Of a stretch of 64,000 nt of DNA, positions 57,669 to 64,000 are shown in pieces (the first letter of the stretch is position 1; each line of letters starts with the position of its first letter). The notes beneath the pieces are model-generated. The model saw nothing but the letters and a program-made list of their open reading frames with translations. It did not search any database and was not told the origin of the DNA. The translations under genes and the position numbers were made by a program. The DNA comes from Homalodisca vitripennis (taxonomy: Eukaryota; Arthropoda; Insecta; Hemiptera; Cicadellidae): assembly GCF_021130785.1 (NCBI RefSeq), contig NW_025777536.1, positions 29,996-93,995 on the forward strand. The letters run 5' to 3'.

Positions 57669-60600
57669 GGGGGCCATTTACCCAAAACCAAAAGTTTTTT
57701 AATTATAATTTTTTTTTTAATTTGACTATTTTATTATAACCTGGTTAGTTTTGTAAAAAAAATTTCAATGAAAAAACTTTCTTTCCCCCCCACCCATTGC
57801 CTTAGGGGGGGAGAGCAGTTTTTTTTGTTTTCACGACGGGAAACACTCTAGTTTTATTAGTATTATAGATAATTAAGTATTTCTTTTTTTTAATTGTAGG
57901 GTAAGCAAATACCTACACACTGTAGCATGGGTTTTAATAAATTCAGTTATTTATTACCATAAAAAATTTTTTTCCTCAAAAAGTCAGGTTTTTAAAAAAA
58001 AAAATTTCAAAAAGATTTTTTTTGTGGGGTTATTTGTAGTATTTTTGTAATTTCCATGCTACAGTGTGTAGATAAAGTATCTAGGAGAGTACATAAAAAA
58101 TTTCAAGTTGATATATTAACAAATAAAAAAGTTAGAGTGTTTCCTGCGACGCAAAACACAGAAATTTAAAACTTTCGGAAAAGTCCAAAAAACAAAAGCT
58201 TGACACAATTCTTACATTTTATTTAGTTTTAAACACTTACTTATAAGGATATAAGTTCCTAGAAGTTCCCTGCTCCATAAGTAGGCCCTTCTTTCTTCTT
58301 CTTCTTGTCTTCTAGTCTCTGCTTCTTCAGCTTCAAATTCCTTCGATATCTCTTGTAATGCAGATTGTTCTTGCGCACAGTGCTAGTAACTCTCTTTTTG
58401 TCTCTGATATTTATTATTCTACCACTGAACCTTCCAGGAGAGACTCCAGCAGCACTCATGCTCAATGAAAATACAGAGTTTCCAAAATTAAACTGTGAAA
58501 CAGCCTCAGCTACTGCGCCCTCAAGAGTCTTTTTCGAAACGTTTCTTGTTTTAGGGACACTTTTTTCCATATGGTACCATGCAAACTCTCATTTGCATTT
58601 TGGGTCCTTCCTTTTACACATCTTTCCAACAAATCCTTTGCCACTAACCTTTGGTAAACAGGAAAGATGTGTCTGAGAACCTGTGGCGTGATGGCAGTAC
58701 CCAAGTTGTCCTTATGCGGACCAGGTGTAACGTTTGTAGCTTGCGCCCTTTTGTAAAAACACCAGCTCTTTTCTCCATCAGGACATTTTGAGTGGCGAGG
58801 CGCTTCATCTGTGGATGTACAATGATGTAAAGTGGCAAGTATGTCACTTTTCATTTTAGAAATGTCATCTTTATTCCTAAGGATGCTATTCTTGTAAATA
58901 TTTTGTTCAGTTTTATAATTGTTGTTTCCTTGAGCATTCCGTAGCCTTTGCCACCAAGGGTTATACCTTTAGCACGACATGTCTTAATAATATTGCGAAG
59001 CCCAGTCCCAAGGCGTTTGGCAACGTGGTTAACACATTCTTCTTTTGTTAGGACTAACTCATTTCCATAAATATGAAGGCTCTGGAGGTGACCAAATACA
59101 GAAGAATCACCGTCCGACAAAATAGTGACATAACGAAAGTTATAGGTCAAAGATCTCTGCCAAAGGATTTCCGCAGCTTTTGTTTCCATTGCTGGGGATG
59201 ACCCATCATAGTTTTTTGTAGCACAAGTCTTTATGTCCACTAAACCAAATATTATATTCTGGAGAATCTTCACCTAACTCTGTCTTAGTAATTTCACACA
59301 CCTGACAATACTTTGACAGTACGCAATAGTCTACGACTAGGCCAGTTTGTAGCTCTATCACACATCCAATGCCATAATTGGATGTATGGCCTCTCTTGTG
59401 CCACGATCCATCGTAGCTTACACCGAGATCAATGACAGAATCGTCAGTTACAGTACAATCCATTTCTTTGTATACTTCACGCACTCTTTTTCGAGCCATT
59501 TCAAGATTACTTTGACTGACATCAATGGCAGTATTTGCTACAACTGAAGCATGCTTGTGAAATGTTTTGCTACTCAAAATAGGCATGTTCATAATCATAC
59601 AAAACTGCTTCTACAGCAGCATAACCTTTTCCTAATGCTGTAAAACTTTTCACAACTCTACGGTTTACATCAAAGTTGTTAGATTCATCAATTGTATCAG
59701 AAGTAAAAGAAGAAGCTTTTAATTCTTCGCAAGTACTACATGAAATCGTAAGTTTTATTGCAAACCCACGTTGGTCTGATGTCTTCAAAACTAAATTTTG
59801 TTGAAAGCATAGAGGGCAAGCTAGGCTAGTAACAAGAGGCTTCAAACACCTAATGTCAACCACTGCGTACTCCGGTGTGTTATGCGTACTGCCGTGAAGG
59901 CTTGTGTTATCCTCGCAGCTAACTTCCGAGTTACGCCTAGTAAAAGCTGTGTTTATATCATTTACTCTAATAGTAGGTAGGCCTAATGATTTTGTAGACC
60001 TAATTAAATCACTCTTATTCTCAGATGTTTTTAAGAAGAACTGGGAACAGGGTTAGAATCATCACAGGATGTGGTAGACCTATAAGTTTTTTTCCACTTG
60101 CCCCCATCTTTTACTGGCTGCTAAAGCAGCTTTTAGTTTTTTGTTACTCTTAGTTTCTAGCACTTTTCTGAATAGTAGAATGTTTTATCGGTGCCATTTT
60201 CACTAACAATACAAAAATTCATAAGCTCACCACCAAAATTCTTCAAAACAAATCTGTCTACCTTCAAAACAAATCAAAGAAGACAGCACCGTCCTTCAAA
60301 CACTTCCACTAACATATAAAACTAATATCAATTCACTATTTATAGTTTGTGCTTTTCTACTGAAAATAAAAGCAAACTTCAAAAATTAACACACTGTGTT
60401 TTACTGACCACAACAAAACAAGGCTAGAGAAGTAAACAAAACACAAACAGCTGGCTTTCTGCTTGCCAGTACAAAAAATCAGATTGTTTCTGGCTGGTAT
60501 TGCCAACCTAACAAATCAAAAACTCTGAGAAACAACCACTGTTATATTGTATAATTATATAATAATTATATAATAATTGTATAATAATAATAATTTTGTT

Positions 60601-60823
60601 GGATAGTTGTATTTGGGTGTAGCAATAATGAAGGTTTCTGCATGCAGGCGAAAAAATGGGAGTCAGGCAGTGGTATGCATGTACAAAACCATACAAAAAA
60701 CCATGATTTAGTCAATAAAAACTTATTTAAATGTCAAAACATGTCTTCCAGAATGTTTAAGAAATAAAAACAGAAAAAAAAAATTTTTGAAAAAAAAATC
60801 ATTTTTATGGGTAAATGGCCCCC
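57669..60823 (-). mobile_element. Mutator/Kolobok-like DNA transposon A
   Basis: Perfect 15-bp terminal inverted repeats GGGGGCCATTTACCC / GGGTAAATGGCCCCC. Flanked by TTGA at 57665-57668 and 60824-60827. The orthologous empty site at 36239-36242 has a single TTGA, proving a 4-bp duplication (a 5-bp CTTGA reading is possible if one terminal C is counted as target). Internal sequence is a single transposase on the minus strand plus A/T-rich subterminal regions. A 4-bp TTGA duplication resembles Kolobok (TTAA) more than classical Mutator (8-11 bp). Confidence 0.92.
58259..60197 (-). pseudogene. Mutator-like transposase A
   Basis: Begins at an ATG (60195-60197) with a basic N-terminus (MAPIKHSTIQKSARN). 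Next are a Cys pair region (LACPLCFQQN, ISCSTCEE), NRRVVKSFTALGKGYAAVEA, and the DDE core: Asp in GVSYDGSWHKRGHTS, Asp in LSDGDSSVFG, CxxH in EECVNHVAKRLG, Glu in GRTQNANESLHG. The C-terminus is Lys/Arg-rich and ends YGAGNF at 58259. It is related to transposase B but strongly diverged. The gene is split by at least five frame changes, yet few motifs are lost, so breaks are mostly single-base indels. Role by family: cut-and-paste transposition in the nucleus. Confidence 0.88.
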
Positions 60824-61590
60824 TTGAGTCCCAGGTCACGTGGTGCGGGTAGAGCGAGTGGAGAGCTTTACAACCAGAAGTAAGTGGAACATCTGCAAAC
60901 TGAACTGTGGTATCATATTTAAAGATCTTTCACTTTCCTGAATGACGTATCGTGCAGGGAAGTGATGGAGTATTTTATAGCTGCCCATGCAACAACATCA
61001 AGGTTATACAAATGCAATTGTAATCCATTACATATACACATTGTTTTGATATTGTATATAATGTTGTACAGTTAAATTAATAAAAAATCTCATGGACTCA
61101 TATAAATATATTTAATTTTAAATATTAAATATTCATAATATATACCCAGAAAAACCAAGAACATTAAACGTTTATTTGGATGTATAGTTACTTATCTCGT
61201 AATAGACTTCACTGTGGTGGCACGCTAGTTTTCTAATTACGATGCATGAGTTGATATGTCACTTGCTTAAGAAACTATATGGTTAGGTCTCGCATTTTTT
61301 TACAGATTCAATTGTTCTACCTACGATTTTATATTTAACATCATGGTCAACCATAAGATCAATATAAAACATGTTCGCTAACGCTCAGCCAAATCTCATC
61401 CGGTGGGTATGCATCACCATCGAACTCGATATATCTTACGTAGAAATTAATCCTTAAGTAAAATTTCTATATTTTTGCTCAGTTAGACAAAAAAGATTTT
61501 TTATCCCCTGCAGTCTTAGGCTTAAAAACGATCAGCCAATAAGAAAGACACATCCTGTACTAAAACTGAATATCGACAGAATACTGCGGC

Positions 61591-62079
61591 TATCAATCCT
61601 TTTGCCTATATATATATATATTATATATAATATATATATATATATATATAGATTATATATATTATATATATATATATATATACTGTATGCAGAAAATAAA
61701 TTCTCAGAGGCTTCTTTAAACAATAGAAGAAAAAGACTTCATACAAATCCATTAATATTTCTACTATAACAAAAAGTGTATATAATGTAAGAATTAAAAG
61801 TAAACATATGAATATTTTTATAATCAGCTGAAATGTTCTATTCTGATTTATACTTGCAATTTTATAAAACTCCTTGGTATATTATATTAAAAAGGGATTT
61901 ATATTAAAATGAAAATTTAGATTAATTATATAAAAAGACGTTCTAACAGCATGAAATTAAATTAAATATTAACAATTTTGTAGTTGTACATTCATAAAAC
62001 GTTAATAAAATTAATTAATTTAAATATAGACAATACCTTGTTTTTAGATTTGCTAGATTAATTTAGACTATTTTAAAAG
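61591..62079. repeat. AT-rich spacer with (TA)n tract
   Basis: A TA dinucleotide-rich tract spans about 61,606-61,682; the rest is AT-rich with no gene. Confidence 0.8.
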
Positions 62080-62080
62080 A

Positions 62081-63415
62081 TCATTTTTTATTTAATCCAA
62101 AAGGTAATTTTGACTTAGTGACTAATTGATATGCTTGTTCTAAATTTTCTAATTGAATTTTTGAAGAATATTCTGGTACTTTACAAATCCCTTTTAATGT
62201 GTAACAATTATTAAATATTTCTTTATGAGCCAATGCATGTTGCGAAACCAATTTGTCGTCTTTCCTGTTGGATGAAGACCGATGGTTATTCATCCTAATA
62301 TGTAAGGGATTTGTCGTTAAACCAATATAGTCCTTGGGGACAAAATTTGCAAGACAACTGATATATTACATTCTTCGATTTACAGTTAATGTTATTTGAA
62401 ATTTGATATGTTTTATTAGTTGTGCTACTTGTAAAAGTTATAGAAGGATTTAGAATTTTGCATGTAGCACAACGCTTGTTCTTCGCAAGAATGGCAACCT
62501 AAAAACTTTTGATCAGCATCTGAATTTGGAATTTGGTTAGGCAATAATTTAGGTCTTACCAGAAGGTTCTTTAGATTAGGGGCTTTACTAAAAATAATTC
62601 TCGGGGGTTTTGAAAACAAACTATTTGTCAAGGGGGATGATTCTAAAATGTTGTAGGCCGTTTTTTAATATATTGTTAGTTTTATCTAGCCCCGGGAAAT
62701 ATTGCGTAATAAATTTAGGATCAACTGTATAATTTTTTCTTTGTTCATGGCTGCTGTTGTTATTTATTTTCGATTTGTGAATTTGATTCCTAATAATCTT
62801 GGTAGGGTAGTTCCTAGCAGTAAAAAGCTTTAGATAATGTTTCTATATAATGATGGTAATCCGAGTTGTTTGAACATAAATTTTTTGCTCGGATTGATAG
62901 GCTTTTTGGTATGGAATTTTTAATGTGAAAGGATGGCAAATGTTATAGTGTAGGTAATGCATGGTATTAGTTTCCTTTACATGAATTTTTGTCTTTAGAT
63001 AGCCGTGTTGTATACAAATGTCTAAGTCCAAAAAGGTTACAGTTTTAGAAGAAAAATTCGAAGTAAATTTTAAAAATGAAAATAAATTGAGTTGTTTTAA
63101 AAAAGTTTCCAATAAAGTTTTACCATGTTCCCAGATCACAAAAATATCATCTATAAATCTCAGCCAAACGAGAGGTTTTGTGTGGCTGAGATTTCAGAAA
63201 ATCCTCTTCGAGCTTACCCATAAATAGGTTTGCATAGGAAGGTGCCATCCTAGTTCCCATTGCTGTACGATTAACTTGTAGGTAAATTTTGATTTCTAAA
63301 TTTAAAATTATTTATTGTGAGTATCATATTAATTAAAGTAACTATAAAATGTGTGCTAGGTTTAGAATTGCTTGCCCTATTGTTTAAAAATGAAGTTAAA
63401 TACTGTTTACCTTTA
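62081..63415 (-). pseudogene. Penelope-like reverse transcriptase with GIY-YIG endonuclease
   Basis: [38 protein letters not shown], then the catalytic [17 protein letters not shown] (about 63,130-63,170) and VTFLDLDICIQHGYLKTKIHV with YLHYNICHPFTLK, a pattern specific to Penelope-like elements. Linker: IIFSKAPNLKNLLVRPKLLP, then a CHSCEEQALC Cys cluster. Endonuclease: CPKDYIGLTTNPLHIRMNNH (the YIG half, 62,280-62,350) and SQHALAHKE. Five or more frame changes. By family knowledge the RT copies the element and the endonuclease nicks the target. Non-functional as read. Confidence 0.85.
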
Positions 63416-63420
63416 CTGTG
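62081..63420 (-). mobile_element. Penelope-like element, 5'-truncated
   Basis: The coding remnant on the minus strand has the Penelope order of RT followed by a C-terminal GIY-YIG endonuclease. The 5' part of the RT is missing beyond about 63,420. Neither terminal repeats nor a target duplication were found. Confidence 0.85.
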
Positions 63421-64000
63421 TGTAATGTTGGTGTATAGTATATATATAATGCCTTCTCCTTCACTATATATAATAAAATAAATGTGAAAAATTCAATTTT
63501 TTACGAGGTAGGAGTACGCTACACCACGTGTCATCTAACATGCTTCGCTGACGTTGTTTACATCATAAGTCTATACCTGCATTTGCTACTGTGGCATGTA
63601 TTCAAATGTTATGTTATAGATGGTTTTTATAGAGTTTTTTAATATATTTTTTTCGTTGCCATCATGGTTCCCCATAAGACAAATTTAGAAATATTCTCTA
63701 ACGAATGGCAAAACTTATTGGATAGATGTGCACTATTATAAAACAACTGGATGTTTTCCTGTACATCCACAAAGCTTCATGCGAAATTTCAAGTCTATAT
63801 CTTTGTTCGTTCTCGAGGTAACGTGCAGGCAAACAGAAATTATATTTTCCATCCCCTTGAGTGGTAAGCTTCATCGACACTTAGCTATTGCACATGAATT
63901 TTAAAAACTGTTATCTATAATTTATACAAAGGAAAATAGTAATATTTACTATATATCATCAATAAATACGTAGTGAAGCGAATAGTCAATCATATCACAA
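63421..64000. other. Intergenic DNA, nothing recognised
   Basis: Sequence at 63,654-63,700 resembles the ATCATGGTCAACCATAAGA...TTCGCTAAC block of the duplicated segments at 36.8 and 61.35 kb, so a further decayed copy may begin here. Nothing else recognised. Confidence 0.35.

Larger units (their letters stand above)
56960..61590 (+). repeat. Diverged duplicated segment, copy interrupted by transposon A (partner 35,530-37,050)
   Basis: Homology runs 56,960-57,668 and resumes at 60,824-61,590, with the intervening 3155 bp absent from the partner. The join CACTTGA / TTGAGTCCCAGG corresponds to the continuous CACTTGAGTCTCAGG of the other copy. Confidence 0.85.

Noticed and set aside
61606..61682. 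Replication origin or hairpin at the TA tract
   Set aside because: Simple (TA)n microsatellite; no further structure to support a function.

Overview
This 64 kb window reads as an AT-rich, repeat-dense stretch of an arthropod, most probably insect, genome. The evidence is the set of mobile elements: a mariner, a MADF-bearing PIF/Harbinger, jockey-like LINE fragments, a Penelope-like element with a GIY-YIG endonuclease, and two transposases of the insect Mutator-like/Kolobok-like type. I found no convincing host protein-coding exon, rRNA or functional tRNA. Essentially every recognisable coding segment belongs to a mobile element, and most are decayed or frame-broken. Layout: 0-22 kb is intergenic DNA with a Harbinger element (2.70-3.73 kb), small hairpins, a decayed Tc1-like transposase (8.7-9.6 kb), LINE pieces (8.0, 16.0-17.3 and 17.4-17.7 kb) and a segment (18.55-19.95 kb) with an inverted partner at 52.1-56.2 kb. 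22,074-35,158 is one complete Ty3/gypsy LTR retrotransposon read on the minus strand, with a 4-bp AGCG target duplication. 35.5-37.05 kb has a diverged direct partner at 56.96-61.6 kb. 38.6-44.1 kb is a nested structure: a gag-protease unit without reverse transcriptase, interrupted by a DNA transposon and flanked by 229-bp direct repeats. 48.99-49.2 kb is a hairpin MITE, 53.7-55.04 kb a mariner, 56.15-56.95 kb a tRNA-like SINE cluster, 57.67-60.82 kb a second Mutator/Kolobok-like transposon with a clean empty-site comparison inside the window, and 62.1-63.4 kb a 5'-truncated Penelope-like element. The most unusual object is the Ty3/gypsy element. Its LTRs are about 3.1 kb, each carrying 14 tandem copies of a ~149-bp unit. 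It has an 18-nt primer-binding site matching the tRNA-Lys3 (UUU) 3' end. Downstream of integrase, behind a candidate splice acceptor and in the place where env lies in errantiviruses, it carries a third ORF with the signature of a C48 (Ulp1/SENP-type) SUMO protease, all four active-site residues visible. Wherever I aligned the single-copy parts of the two LTRs they differ by small insertions/deletions only, with no substitution. That points to a very young insertion and to long-read consensus errors as the likely cause of many frameshifts seen in its genes.
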